Shown: in pieces, positions 1 through 8,859 of the stretch
Layout of the letters: every line of letters starts with the position of its first letter
Position numbering within the stretch: position 1 is the stretch's first letter
Position numbers and translations under genes: made by a program
NCBI RefSeq assembly: GCF_000424145.1
Contig: NZ_AUJI01000010.1
Coordinates: forward strand, 124,001 to 188,000
Length of the DNA: 64,000 nucleotides
From: Butyrivibrio sp. AC2005
GTDB taxonomy: Bacteria; Bacillota; Clostridia; Lachnospirales; Lachnospiraceae
Reading direction: 5' to 3'
Notes under the pieces: model-generated
Database searches by the model: none
Seen by the model: the letters and a program-made list of their open reading frames with translations, nothing else
What the model was told of the DNA's origin: nothing

Positions 1-463
1 CTGCCCTTTTCAGGGATTCTGTTCTTGCAACTATGGCATATGCCGGATATCTCCCATAGTTTTTCCAGGTAACCTTCGCAAAATCCGTATTGTGATAGGT
101 TTCCCTGCCTTCAGCGGCCTTGACATTAAACAGGAGCATATCTGCTTCAGGATGCTTATCAAACTCATTCTCCACAAGAGTTGTATAACCATCGTCATAC
201 ACAATGTCCTCGTCGGCAAACTGAAGGAATTCATGGTCTGCATTATCCAGAGCCAGATTTCTTGATAATCCTACTCCCCGTTCATTCCTGTGAATACATT
301 TTATACTGCAGATACGTCCAAAAATGTCCGTGTATTCATTTTCAAAAGTCTGATTTTCCTTGCACTGATTCACAATTACAGCATCAGACTGAATATTCAT
401 TTTTCGTGGTAGCGCCACTGTATCCTGATTAACGCCGGATACCAAAAGTTGTATTCTTGACAT
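1..463 (-). CDS. Family 2 glycosyltransferase, 3' part missing at window edge
   Basis: The first 154 residues of a glycosyltransferase run off the left edge of the window. The start is the ATG at 463, one base after the stop of the chain-length gene, so the two are in one operon. The visible part has the GT-A nucleotide-sugar fold pattern: a beta strand (LLVSGVNQD), then the segment GLSRNLALDNA, which matches the conserved arginine-asparagine helix of GT2 enzymes, then FADEDIVYDDG as the DxD-like metal and sugar-nucleotide site. Family GT2 enzymes transfer one sugar to a lipid-linked or glycan acceptor on the cytoplasmic face. The context of chain-length and priming enzymes points to exopolysaccharide repeat-unit assembly. 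Sugar and linkage cannot be told. Confidence 0.8.
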   Translation of the reverse strand, partial: MSRIQLLVSGVNQDTVALPRKMNIQSDAVIVNQCKENQTFENEYTDIFGRICSIKCIHRNERGVGLSRNLALDNADHEFLQFADEDIVYDDGYTTLVENEFDKHPEADMLLFNVKAAEGRETYHNTDFAKVTWKNYGRYPAYAIVARTESLKRA

Positions 464-464
464 A

Positions 465-1598
465 TTAAAGTCCCAGATATCTGTTCAATAACTTCATATC
501 AGCATCCGTAACCACCATTCCGCATACTTTACAGCCAAGCTTTTTCAGTAAAGAAATCAGATGCTCTGTCATGGCTCCGTTGTGTTTTCCCATTTGAACA
601 GCAATAATCGCTCCATCCATACTTGAAAGCTGAGATGCGGAATCATTGTCATTTCCGGGAAGTGACATAGGCTTAAATACAGGGCAGCCCTCCGGCAATC
701 CGTTTCCTATGACATTTTTCAGTCTTTTAACAACAGCCTCAGCCGTTTCGGCCCCGTTTTTATCATCAGCACTTATGATTACGATATTTTTCTCTGTCTT
801 TAGCTTTTCCTTAAATGTAAGAAGAAGTTCATTTCTAAAAAACGAAGGCTCCTCCTCCCCCTCTTTACTAAGTACTCCGAGCACAGGCAGATTATATCTT
901 CTCTCCAAATCCTCAGGAACATATGCCGCATCGTCCATGGCCTTGGAAAAGAGTAATGATAAACACGCCAAAACCGCTCCCAAAACTGCTCCGAATGTTA
1001 CTGCCACTCCCATTCTGTCAGGAATCAGTTCCAATTTGGTATCAGATCTTCCAAGGAGTTCTATGTGCGTAAAGGCATAATTTGCTTTTCCGTATTCAAC
1101 AAGTGCATCGTTTGCTGCATCGGCAATTGCACCTGACAGCTCCCTGTCGGGATTGGAAACAGTGAAAATCATAACCCTGATATCAGAAGGAATATCCGCA
1201 TTAACTGATGCCTTCACCTCTTCCCTGGTGATATCGACGCCTTCCTTATACCCTGCAGCTTCAAGATTCTCCATTATCCTGTCAAGAATGTTATACTCTG
1301 TCCTGACCTCCAGGTTACTGTCCTCTGCTTTTACCAGAATATTCCAAGTATAAGCATTGTAGAAGTCCACCTCTGATCTTTTATTCTCATCATATGCAAA
1401 GTAAATATATAATGTTGACTCCGTCACGTAATTTCTTGCAGGCGCATATACCACATTTGCAAGAAAATATATTATTCCTGCTACAATAGCCCCTAAAACC
1501 GCCACTACCGGAACTAACCATATCTTTTTTAGCAGTACCAGATAAAAAGCCCTGAGGTTCAATATTTCGTTATCATAGCTCTCACGTTTTGTTGTCAT
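465..1598 (-). CDS. Wzz/CpsC-like polysaccharide chain-length protein with degenerate BY-kinase-like C-terminus
   Basis: A 377-residue polysaccharide co-polymerase. A first membrane helix lies near residues 28-48 (LVPVVAVLGAIVAGIIYFL), an extracytoplasmic region with a YVTESTLYIYF strand typical of Wzz proteins follows, and a second membrane helix lies near 197-218 (GAVLGAVLACLSLLF). The remaining 140 or so cytoplasmic residues look like the fold of a bacterial tyrosine kinase: ENIVIISADDKNGAE stands where the Walker A loop should be, and GAIIAVQMGKHN...CKVCGMVVTDAD resembles the end of CpsD/Wzc kinases, but no GxxxxGK(S/T) loop and no tyrosine cluster is present. It probably sets chain length and interacts with a polymerase, without kinase activity. 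It lies between the priming transferase (directly abutting) and the edge glycosyltransferase in the same operon. Confidence 0.85.
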   Translation of the reverse strand: MTTKRESYDNEILNLRAFYLVLLKKIWLVPVVAVLGAIVAGIIYFLANVVYAPARNYVTESTLYIYFAYDENKRSEVDFYNAYTWNILVKAEDSNLEVRTEYNILDRIMENLEAAGYKEGVDITREEVKASVNADIPSDIRVMIFTVSNPDRELSGAIADAANDALVEYGKANYAFTHIELLGRSDTKLELIPDRMGVAVTFGAVLGAVLACLSLLFSKAMDDAAYVPEDLERRYNLPVLGVLSKEGEEEPSFFRNELLLTFKEKLKTEKNIVIISADDKNGAETAEAVVKRLKNVIGNGLPEGCPVFKPMSLPGNDNDSASQLSSMDGAIIAVQMGKHNGAMTEHLISLLKKLGCKVCGMVVTDADMKLLNRYLGL

Positions 1599-3014
1599 TT
1601 AGTTTTCACCGGAATTTTTAAGTGCTGTAGTCTGAGATTCCTCTACCCCCTCCGTTGCATCGGGAGTAAACAAAATCTTAAGTGTCAGTAGCATAAGCTT
1701 AAAATCGAGCCAAACCGAATAATTCTCAATGTAAGCCAGATCAAGTTTTAATTTATCGTAGGGAGTTGTGTTATATTTTCCATATACCTGCGCATATCCT
1801 GCAAGTCCGGCCTTCACCTTCATTCTGAAGGCAAATTCAGGCATTGTTTCCATATACTGCGCAATTATTTCAGGCCTCTCGGGTCTTGGTCCGATAAATG
1901 ACATTTCTCCCTTTAATATATTGAAAAGCTGTGGAAGTTCATCAATTCTGCATGCTCTGATAAACTTTCCGATAGGAGTAATTCTTGAATCATTTTTAGT
2001 AGCAAGCCTTGCAACGCCATCCTTTTCAGCATCAACCCTCATGCTTCTAAACTTCATGATCTTGAATTCTTTTTGATTAACGGTGCATCGAATCTGCTTA
2101 TAAAGCACCGGACCACGATCGTAGAGCTTTATTATTATTGCTGTAATAAGCATTACAGGTGAAGACAGCACTATAAGTATCAGCGAACAGACTATGTCAA
2201 TGAGTCTCTTTATAGCCCTCTGCTCTATCTTAAGATAGTATTCACGCAAAAGAAGAACAGGCGTATCAAATATATGAAGCTGCTCGGATCCCTTTACAAG
2301 CACGTCCGTAATCTTGGGCATCATATAAACTCTTATAGAATTTGAATACAAAAACTTAAGAAGCTTATTTCTTTCCTTAGTGGGGATATCCCAGATAACA
2401 ACCGCATCATATCGTTCGAGACATTCCCTTTCGATAGTCATCAGTCCTTCACTGATATTCATGCATTTTACAATATTGTATTTATCCTGTCTGGAATTGA
2501 ATTTTCTTAAGATATCATCTACCGGATACTCCCCACTGACAAGAAGCATCTGTCTTGCAGGAAATATCTGCCGATAAAGCCAGTTAGTACACACCGCCCA
2601 CAAGAAGGATATAACCATCTGAACAGCAAGTATTTCAAACATAGGATATACCGGCACAAGCCAGTTTCTCATGAGTGATATTTGAAAATAAGAGATAACA
2701 TTCACCATAAAGAGCGCGAATATCTGTGAAAGAAAGATATCCATAGCTTTCAGATATCCAATCTTCAATCCGCCATAGGTGTTAGAGAAAAAGAGCATCA
2801 GGACAAAGTATATGGCGATAACCAGTAAATGTCCCCTGAAGTACAGCTTAAGTCCGTTACCAAGCATATATCCGTCCACACTGATTCTGGGCGCAGACAA
2901 AAGCGGATAGTAGACCTTAAACCAGAACCAGCCATAGACTGCAGTCTGCATAAGAAGGCCTGTCAGACCTAGGCATAATATAAATACTCTTTTGATAGAT
3001 TCAACCTGTTTCAT
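1599..3014 (-). CDS. Polyprenyl-phosphate sugar-1-phosphate transferase (priming enzyme)
   Basis: A 471-residue initiating enzyme of exopolysaccharide synthesis that moves a sugar-1-phosphate onto undecaprenyl phosphate. The N-terminal third has about four or five membrane helices, followed by a CoA-binding-like segment, then the bacterial sugar transferase domain from about residue 265: KRLIDIVCSLILIV membrane hairpin, KFRSMRVDAE, IDELPQLFNILKGEMS, and FIGPRPERPE, which are the hallmark acidic and GPRP motifs. I chose the ATG at 3014 because AAGGG lies eight bases upstream; an upstream in-frame start would overlap the previous glycosyltransferase. The gene abuts the chain-length gene. It is of the WbaP/WcaJ type; whether galactose, glucose or another sugar is transferred is not readable. 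Confidence 0.9.
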   Translation of the reverse strand: MKQVESIKRVFILCLGLTGLLMQTAVYGWFWFKVYYPLLSAPRISVDGYMLGNGLKLYFRGHLLVIAIYFVLMLFFSNTYGGLKIGYLKAMDIFLSQIFALFMVNVISYFQISLMRNWLVPVYPMFEILAVQMVISFLWAVCTNWLYRQIFPARQMLLVSGEYPVDDILRKFNSRQDKYNIVKCMNISEGLMTIERECLERYDAVVIWDIPTKERNKLLKFLYSNSIRVYMMPKITDVLVKGSEQLHIFDTPVLLLREYYLKIEQRAIKRLIDIVCSLILIVLSSPVMLITAIIIKLYDRGPVLYKQIRCTVNQKEFKIMKFRSMRVDAEKDGVARLATKNDSRITPIGKFIRACRIDELPQLFNILKGEMSFIGPRPERPEIIAQYMETMPEFAFRMKVKAGLAGYAQVYGKYNTTPYDKLKLDLAYIENYSVWLDFKLMLLTLKILFTPDATEGVEESQTTALKNSGEN

Positions 3015-3024
3015 ACAATTACCC

Positions 3025-3798
3025 TTATAGCCGGCGAACAGTTGCTCTGAATGCCCAGCCGATAAAATAAAACGCACTGGCCACTACTGATAATCCGGCT
3101 ATTTTTCTATACAGTCCCCAAATCCTTCGTACTGCCGTAAATTTGTTAGAGGAGAGTGACTTACGAGGTCTTCTGTATATCGCAAGAACTTCATCCAGTC
3201 CGTATGCTACGGTTCCTGTCTTAAGGATATTCCACCATGTGGCAGTATCCTCACTCTCAATCTTCGGCATGTAGATAACCGTTTTAGGAAGCTTATCCAT
3301 ATCGATCATAACAGTGGTTGTAAATATGATCGTTCTTGAAAGCGCTTCCTTAAACGAAAGTCTCTCCGGCACATGAACTATACGCCCTGTAGGCTTTGCA
3401 TTCTCATCCCCGAATTCATATGCAGTAAAGACAAATGCAGCATCTTTTTCTCTTAAAAAGGTGAGTTCCTTTTGCAGCTTATCCTCCATCCAGATATCAT
3501 CCGCATCAAGGAATGCCAGGTATCTTCCGGTCGCTGCATTAATTCCTGTATTTCTCGCAGAAGCTGCTCCGTTATTAGTACTTGTTCGTATCAGTTTTAT
3601 CCTGTCATCACCCTCTGCAATAACACCATCAATAATTTCCGTACTATTATCCGAGGATGCATCATCAACCAGAATAAGTTCAAAGTTTTCATAAGTCTGA
3701 CGCTGAACCATTCTAATGGTATCAAGAATATAATCCTGAGCGTTGAATACAGGAACTACAATACTGATACGATTCTCAAGGCTTCTGTCACTTTTCAT
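3025..3798 (-). CDS. Family 2 glycosyltransferase
   Basis: A 257-residue GT2 enzyme. The N-terminus carries ISIVVPVFNAQDYI, LILVDDASSDNSTEII and FLDADD, the standard nucleotide-binding and metal-binding signatures of SpsA/EpsE-like transferases, and SARNTGINAATG matches the conserved helix before the DxD. A short hydrophobic stretch near the C-terminus (VVASAFYFIGWAFRA) may anchor it to the membrane. Its start codon overlaps the stop of the preceding glycosyltransferase at base 3798, and the priming transferase begins just after it, so it is co-transcribed with the exopolysaccharide set. Donor and acceptor are unknown. Confidence 0.88.
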   Translation of the reverse strand: MKSDRSLENRISIVVPVFNAQDYILDTIRMVQRQTYENFELILVDDASSDNSTEIIDGVIAEGDDRIKLIRTSTNNGAASARNTGINAATGRYLAFLDADDIWMEDKLQKELTFLREKDAAFVFTAYEFGDENAKPTGRIVHVPERLSFKEALSRTIIFTTTVMIDMDKLPKTVIYMPKIESEDTATWWNILKTGTVAYGLDEVLAIYRRPRKSLSSNKFTAVRRIWGLYRKIAGLSVVASAFYFIGWAFRATVRRL

Positions 3799-4730
3799 TA
3801 AAGCTCTTCCTTAACGATATAAATCGGCCTACGCTTAACTTCAAGATAGGTCTTGCTGAGGTACTGTCCAACAATTCCAAGACAGAACAGCTGAACACCG
3901 CTTACCAATGAAATAATACATACCAGTGACGGCCATCCGCTTGTAGGATCCCCAAAAGCTGCCTTTCTGATAATTGTTACAATAATAAGTACAAGCGCCA
4001 GGAAGCAGAATACCACTCCCAGTATTGAGGAAAATGCAAGGGGTGCTGTTGAAAAAGCCATAATTCCATCCAAAGCATATAAAAACAGCTTCCAGAAGGA
4101 CCACTTGGTTTCTCCCTTTTTGCGCTCTATGTTTTCAAATTCCAGCCATTTTGTTGTAAATCCAACCCATCCGAATATTCCCTTTGAAAAGCGGTTATAC
4201 TCTTCCATGGAAAGGATAGCATCAACAAACTGTCTGGTCATAAGTCTGTAATCTCTTGCGCCATCAACAATCTCTGTCTTTGACATCTTATTTATAAGAC
4301 TGTAGAATCTGCGTGCAAAAAATGATCTGATAGGCGGTTCGCCTTTTCGTGTAACTCGTCTTGTTGCAACAGAATCGTAACCTTCATTTACAATATATCC
4401 GTACATCTCAGGCAGCATAGCCGGCGGATCCTGAAGATCGCAGTCAAGCATAACCACATAATCTCCTTTTGCCTTCTGCAAACCTGCATAAATAGCTGAT
4501 TCTTTCCCGAAGTTTCTTGAGAAATTAATCAGATGAACTCTCTCATCCTTCTCATGAAGTTTCTTTACTTCCGAAACTGTACCGTCCTTTGAACCATCAT
4601 TTACATATATTATTTCCATCTCGACATCATGCTCCTTAAAGAAGCCCTCTGTCTTCATGAGTTCATCATAAAAATCTTTTACGTTCTCCTCTTCGTTGTA
4701 GCAGGGAACGATGATACTTATCAACTGCAT
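3798..4730 (-). CDS. DPM1/GtrB-like membrane glycosyltransferase
   Basis: A 310-residue polyprenyl-phosphate glycosyltransferase of the GT2/DPM1 type. The catalytic domain shows SIIVPCYNEEENV, YVNDGSKDGT, FGKESAIYAGLQKA and MLDCDLQDPP, the exact pattern of GtrB/YkoT/ArnC-like enzymes that load a sugar onto undecaprenyl phosphate. After about residue 225 there are two membrane helices (SSILGVVFCFLALVLIIVT and VCIISLVSGVQLFCLGIVG), followed by the usual short tail with YLEVKRRPIYIV. Such enzymes supply lipid-linked glucose or a related sugar that a GT-C membrane transferase then adds to a glycan or protein outside the cell. The large membrane protein at 5737-7533 in the same operon could be such a partner; that is inference. 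Confidence 0.9.
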   Translation of the reverse strand: MQLISIIVPCYNEEENVKDFYDELMKTEGFFKEHDVEMEIIYVNDGSKDGTVSEVKKLHEKDERVHLINFSRNFGKESAIYAGLQKAKGDYVVMLDCDLQDPPAMLPEMYGYIVNEGYDSVATRRVTRKGEPPIRSFFARRFYSLINKMSKTEIVDGARDYRLMTRQFVDAILSMEEYNRFSKGIFGWVGFTTKWLEFENIERKKGETKWSFWKLFLYALDGIMAFSTAPLAFSSILGVVFCFLALVLIIVTIIRKAAFGDPTSGWPSLVCIISLVSGVQLFCLGIVGQYLSKTYLEVKRRPIYIVKEEL

Positions 4731-4731
4731 T

Positions 4732-5673
4732 TTACCTCTCCGCTCTCATGGGATTATTCAAAAAGTCATCATAGGCAAGTCTTATTCCATCTTCAAGTTC
4801 TGTCTTATAGGTCCATCCAAGTGCTGCTGCCTTGGATACATCCAGAAGCTTTCTGGGAGTTCCGTTTGGCTTACTTGTATCCCACTCAATTTCGCCTTCA
4901 TATCCCACAACTCTTGCTATTGTCTCTGCCAGCTCTTTGATAGTTAATTCCTTACCTGTTCCGGCATTAACAGTCTCATCTCCGCTGTAGTTATTCATAA
5001 GGAATACACACATATCAGCAAGATCATCTACATAAAGAAACTCACGCAGAGGTGAACCATCTCCCCAGCATGTTACCTTTTCAAGTCCTGCTTCCTTTGC
5101 TTCATGGAATCTTCTCAGCATGGCAGGAAGTACATGTGAATGTGTAGGATGATAATTATCGTTAGGTCCGTATAAGTTAGTAGGCATAACAGAAATATAA
5201 TCTGTTCCATACTGCTTATTCAAAAATTCGCAGTACTTAAGTCCTGATATCTTAGCAAGGGCGTACGCCTCATTTGTCTTTTCAAGCTCACTTGTAAGAA
5301 GGCAGCTCTCCTTCATAGGCTGGGGTGCCATTCTGGGATAGATACATGATGATCCCAAAAACTCAAGCTTCTTACAGCCATTCTTCCATGCAGCATGTAT
5401 AACATTCATCTCAAGTATCATGTTTTCATACATGAAATCTGCAAGCGCACTCTGGTTAGCCTCAATACCACCAACCTTGGCAGCTGCAAGGAACACATAC
5501 TCAGGTTTCTCCTTTGCAAAAAATTCCTCTACTGCATCCTGCCTTGTGAGATCAAGTTCTTTGTGTGTGCGAGTAATAATATTTGTATAGCCCTGTTTTT
5601 CAAGTGCTCTTACAATTGCCGAACCAACCATTCCACGATGTCCGGCAACATAAATTTTTGCATTTTTTTCCAT
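4732..5673 (-). CDS. fcl: GDP-L-fucose synthase
   Basis: A 313-residue short-chain dehydrogenase/reductase that epimerises and reduces GDP-4-keto-6-deoxy-mannose to GDP-L-fucose. The NAD(P)-binding loop is [16 protein letters not shown], the family-specific segment [10 protein letters not shown] follows, LGSSCIYPR carries the catalytic serine, and [14 protein letters not shown] the YxxxK pair; [11 protein letters not shown] and [14 protein letters not shown] are strongly diagnostic of Fcl/WcaG. I chose the ATG at 5673, which has GGAG nine bases upstream, over a TTG five codons earlier. The usual partner gmd (GDP-mannose dehydratase) is not in this window, so the substrate must come from elsewhere in the genome. 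It sits two bases ahead of the DPM1-like gene. Confidence 0.93.
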   Translation of the reverse strand: MEKNAKIYVAGHRGMVGSAIVRALEKQGYTNIITRTHKELDLTRQDAVEEFFAKEKPEYVFLAAAKVGGIEANQSALADFMYENMILEMNVIHAAWKNGCKKLEFLGSSCIYPRMAPQPMKESCLLTSELEKTNEAYALAKISGLKYCEFLNKQYGTDYISVMPTNLYGPNDNYHPTHSHVLPAMLRRFHEAKEAGLEKVTCWGDGSPLREFLYVDDLADMCVFLMNNYSGDETVNAGTGKELTIKELAETIARVVGYEGEIEWDTSKPNGTPRKLLDVSKAAALGWTYKTELEDGIRLAYDDFLNNPMRAER

Positions 5674-5736
5674 AACATATATCTCCAATCAAACTACAAT
5701 ACTATATTTTACTCTATTTTACTTGTTTTTTTCAAC

Positions 5737-7533
5737 TCACTCGGCGGGTGGCAAAAAACCATCAATAATCTTTTCCCCTGCCATTCTGAATCCATCCGGG
5801 TTCGGCGTTGACGGAAAGGGATCATACCCGGTCCTGTCACCTTCCTCAGGATAATAAAAAGTCTGCCCGTTTATCTGCTTTTCCTTAAGTGAATAACTAT
5901 TATATGGCTGCTGTGTCACCAGATTATTTAATCTGAATCTGGGAATATCATCCCTTATCAGCACACCAAACTTAAATGCCATAAACGCTGCAAATATCAC
6001 TATGGCACATTTATAGATATAATTTTTTACAGGATTGTCAAACGCATTATCCAGAAGGATAACAAATCTTCCAATCAGCATTACCGCAGGAAGCCATAAA
6101 TACACACATCCATAGCGAACAAGTGGTGAAGTGCATATGAAATATAAAAGTGCAATGTAGGATATTCCTTCAATAAACAAAAAATCCGAAAGTGAAACCG
6201 ATCTTCTGTGATGTAAATGGAATACATTTGAAATCGCATTCTCTGAAGCGGGCAGCCTCTTCCCGGTTCCCTTAATCCTTTCAGTAACGTAATATCCCAC
6301 GCATCCCAGGAAAACAGGAAAACATATTCCATCAAGCGAGAGCATGATTTTATTAAATAATGAAAGCTTTGAAAACCATGCGGGAAACCATTCACCAAAA
6401 GCTGCGCCTATCATGGATACATCAGTAAATCCTCTCCCGTATACGGTTATTTCATTCGCATCACTGAGCGCGGTTTCATAAGGAATTTTCCATGAAAAGT
6501 GAAATAAATCTATTCCCGTAAAGGGATATATCAGCCATCCCGTCTGTATGGCATTTCTGGTAAAATACGGAATTGCAATTATAATACAAAGAAAAACGCT
6601 CAGAAGTATTGCTGCTATTCCTTTTTTTCCATACTTTCTTAAAATCCTGATAATCGGATACACGGAAAGAAGCAAAAGCGGTGCTGCCGACAATTTTATC
6701 GTTGTAATATAAACTGTGCATATACTCAATAAGGCATATGGCAAAAAAGCTCTCTCCCGAAATGTATACAGGTCCAGCCAATGGATGACTATATACAATA
6801 CCATGGTAGCCATAAAGTAATCTGATGCCGGTGAAACCATTTCATCAAAAATTGTAAACAAATAATATATGGCTATAAGCCTTACAAAATCGGATAATAC
6901 CGGATGTTTTCTTCTAACTATGGTCTTTATATCAGCACATTGCCAGGCAAGCAGTAAAGCAAAGTAACCTGCCATAGCATGATATGATTTACCGAAAAAA
7001 GAACCGCTGTAAAGAGCTGAAAGAGCAAAGGCCGCACTGTTATACCCAAGTCTCAAATGAAGATTTCCAAGTCCTACTATGGTTCCAAACTCTTCAATCC
7101 ATCTTATTGCCTGCGCGTGATAGAGATCTGTATCATAGTGCATAAGCCCATGGGAAGTTCCATAGGCCATGATCAAAAAGATAGCAAGATACAGCCAAAA
7201 GCTCCCGGTACTTATTATTCTTCCGACACCGGCTATAAGCCTCTCATTCATCGCTTCTCTGTATTCGTAATATAAGATAAAACAGGCAAATATCAAAACC
7301 AGATTAGCTGCAAGTGATACCCTGCTAATAAGGCTGAACAATTCCGCATATACATTTACAACCAGTATTCCCGCTATAAGGAAGCTCTCGTTATATTTAT
7401 ATGTATATGCAAACTTCCTCTGACCTTTCGAAGCGTGCATACAGCTTATTGTTGAAATTCCTTCAAGAGTAGCAAATCCAATTATGTATGTAGTTATAAG
7501 CACATAGATCCAATTAGCAATTACACCCAGCAT
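5737..7533 (-). CDS. Large multi-pass membrane protein, possible polysaccharide polymerase or GT-C enzyme
   Basis: A 598-residue protein with roughly 12 or more membrane helices. A conserved-looking loop near residues 130-165 (HYDTDLYHAQAIRWIEEF, then GLGNLHLRLGYNSAAF) recalls the LIC_10190-type membrane proteins found in surface polysaccharide clusters; an acidic residue in the first long loop is also usual in GT-C transferases. The last 60 residues (YNSYSLKEKQINGQTFYYPEEGD...) form a soluble tail. It is encoded between rfbD and fcl in the exopolysaccharide operon. Roles consistent with the position are repeat-unit polymerisation (Wzy) or sugar transfer from a polyprenyl carrier. I cannot assign either with confidence. 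Confidence 0.7.
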   Translation of the reverse strand: MLGVIANWIYVLITTYIIGFATLEGISTISCMHASKGQRKFAYTYKYNESFLIAGILVVNVYAELFSLISRVSLAANLVLIFACFILYYEYREAMNERLIAGVGRIISTGSFWLYLAIFLIMAYGTSHGLMHYDTDLYHAQAIRWIEEFGTIVGLGNLHLRLGYNSAAFALSALYSGSFFGKSYHAMAGYFALLLAWQCADIKTIVRRKHPVLSDFVRLIAIYYLFTIFDEMVSPASDYFMATMVLYIVIHWLDLYTFRERAFLPYALLSICTVYITTIKLSAAPLLLLSVYPIIRILRKYGKKGIAAILLSVFLCIIIAIPYFTRNAIQTGWLIYPFTGIDLFHFSWKIPYETALSDANEITVYGRGFTDVSMIGAAFGEWFPAWFSKLSLFNKIMLSLDGICFPVFLGCVGYYVTERIKGTGKRLPASENAISNVFHLHHRRSVSLSDFLFIEGISYIALLYFICTSPLVRYGCVYLWLPAVMLIGRFVILLDNAFDNPVKNYIYKCAIVIFAAFMAFKFGVLIRDDIPRFRLNNLVTQQPYNSYSLKEKQINGQTFYYPEEGDRTGYDPFPSTPNPDGFRMAGEKIIDGFLPPAE

Positions 7534-7549
7534 TTCAGGTTACTACCCT

Positions 7550-8428
7550 TTACCCTAACAGATCCTTAAGATATCTCTCAATTGCATCATGCCAGTCTGC
7601 AAACATGAAATCAGATGTCAGCTTAAACATATAGTTCTCAAGTATTGAATATGCCGGTCTTGGTGCAGCCTGCGGATTCTTGGCAGAATATTCTGCACTT
7701 GTGACATGATTAACCTTTGTATTCTTACCTGCCAGCCTGAAAATCTCTTCAGTAAAGTCAGCCCAGTTGGTATCTCCCTCACATGTTCCGTGGAAGAGAC
7801 CATAATTCTCTGTCTCAAGAAGATAGTGAATTGCCCTTGCAAGCTCATAGGTACTTGTAGGTGTTCCAAGCTGATCACATACAACGCTAACCTCATCATA
7901 CTTTTCAGAAAGTCCAAGCATTGTCTTTACAAAATTCTTACCATCACCATAGAGCCATGCTGTTCTGATAGTAAAATATTCCTTGGCAAACTTCTCAACA
8001 AACTGCTCTCCTGCAAGCTTTGTTATACCGTACTTGCTGACAGGACCTGTCTTATCAAATTCTGTATAAGGTTTATTACCATCACCTGCAAAAACATAAT
8101 CAGTTGATATGTGAACAAGCTTTGCATTTGTGTCAGTAGCAGCAATAGAAAGATTTCTGGGACCAATGGCATTTATTTTGTATGCAAGATCAACATCACT
8201 CTCCTGAGCATCAACTGCTGTATAAGCCGCACAGTTGATTATTGCGTAAGGCTTTACTTCTTTTGCAAGCGCTACAACAGCATCTACATTTGTAATATCA
8301 AGAGGTGTTATTCCTTCACCCTCAAAAACATCAGTATTTACAAGCTCATACTCGCCTGTTTTTCCAAGCTCAAAATTTACTGCTCTTCCAAGCTGTCCGT
8401 TGCATCCTGTTACTATAATTTTCTTCAT
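7550..8428 (-). CDS. rfbD: dTDP-4-dehydrorhamnose reductase
   Basis: A 292-residue SDR-type reductase performing the last step of dTDP-L-rhamnose synthesis. Visible are VTGCNGQLGRAV (dinucleotide loop), NCAAYTAVD, HISTDYVFAGDG, KYGITKLAGEQFV with the catalytic YxxxK, RTAWLYGDGKNFV, and ARPAYSILEN-like C-terminal features, all typical of RfbD/RmlD. The length matches the family. It is the first gene of the exopolysaccharide operon, separated by 16 bases from the large membrane protein. RfbA, RfbB and RfbC are not in the window, so the earlier steps must be encoded elsewhere. Confidence 0.93.
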   Translation of the reverse strand: MKKIIVTGCNGQLGRAVNFELGKTGEYELVNTDVFEGEGITPLDITNVDAVVALAKEVKPYAIINCAAYTAVDAQESDVDLAYKINAIGPRNLSIAATDTNAKLVHISTDYVFAGDGNKPYTEFDKTGPVSKYGITKLAGEQFVEKFAKEYFTIRTAWLYGDGKNFVKTMLGLSEKYDEVSVVCDQLGTPTSTYELARAIHYLLETENYGLFHGTCEGDTNWADFTEEIFRLAGKNTKVNHVTSAEYSAKNPQAAPRPAYSILENYMFKLTSDFMFADWHDAIERYLKDLLG

Positions 8429-8500
8429 TTTCAGTTCACCTCTCTTGATAATTTTTCATAAATAATAAGCAAAAATAAAAATTCCCTATGAAACGCGCAT

Positions 8501-8526
8501 ACGGACGACAAGTAAATGCCGTCCGT
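8501..8526. terminator. Hairpin between the HPr-like gene and rfbD
   Basis: Seven perfect base pairs (ACGGACG with CGTCCGT) around a 12-base loop lie just after the HPr-like stop codon and before rfbD. On the minus strand no clear U-tract follows, so its strength as an intrinsic terminator is uncertain; it still marks the likely boundary between the cda/glmM operon and the polysaccharide operon. Confidence 0.5.
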
Positions 8527-8540
8527 TAATTTTCGGTGCT

Positions 8541-8804
8541 TTATTCACCAAGTCCGTTCTCGATAGCTGTTACAAGCGCCTCCATTGCCTCATTTTCATC
8601 AGGCCCTTCGCACTTAAATTCCAATTCATCTCCACACTTTATGCATGCACCGAGAACACTTAAAACACTCTTGGCATTTGCTGAGTTGTCACCATACATA
8701 AATGTGATGTGCGATTTGTAATTCATCGCGACCTTACATAAATTTCCGGCAGGGCGCAAATGCAACCCTGTAGGGTTTTTAATAACCACCTTTTGTGTAA
8801 TCAT
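8541..8804 (-). CDS. HPr-family phosphocarrier protein
   Basis: An 87-residue HPr-like protein. His15 is present in TGLHLRPAG, the site that receives phosphate from enzyme I, and Ser46 (AKSVLSVLG), the HPr kinase regulatory site, is exactly in register, so both regulatory residues of Gram-positive HPr are kept. The surroundings differ from the usual HARPAT and SIMGVMSL sequences, which suggests a paralogue with a specialised partner. No enzyme I or other PTS gene is nearby; it is the last gene of the recD2-cda-glmM operon, 55 bases after glmM, with AGAGGAAA as ribosome site. A role in coupling carbon supply to cell-wall precursor synthesis would fit but is inference. Confidence 0.88.
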   Translation of the reverse strand: MITQKVVIKNPTGLHLRPAGNLCKVAMNYKSHITFMYGDNSANAKSVLSVLGACIKCGDELEFKCEGPDENEAMEALVTAIENGLGE

Positions 8805-8859
8805 ATATGCATTTCCTCTAATAGAACCATTCTAATAAACCGGCATGTTGCCCACGAAA

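Noticed and set aside
31..243. Small minus-strand frame near the left edge
   Set aside because: It overlaps the glycosyltransferase fragment in another frame; the glycosyltransferase frame carries clear family motifs.
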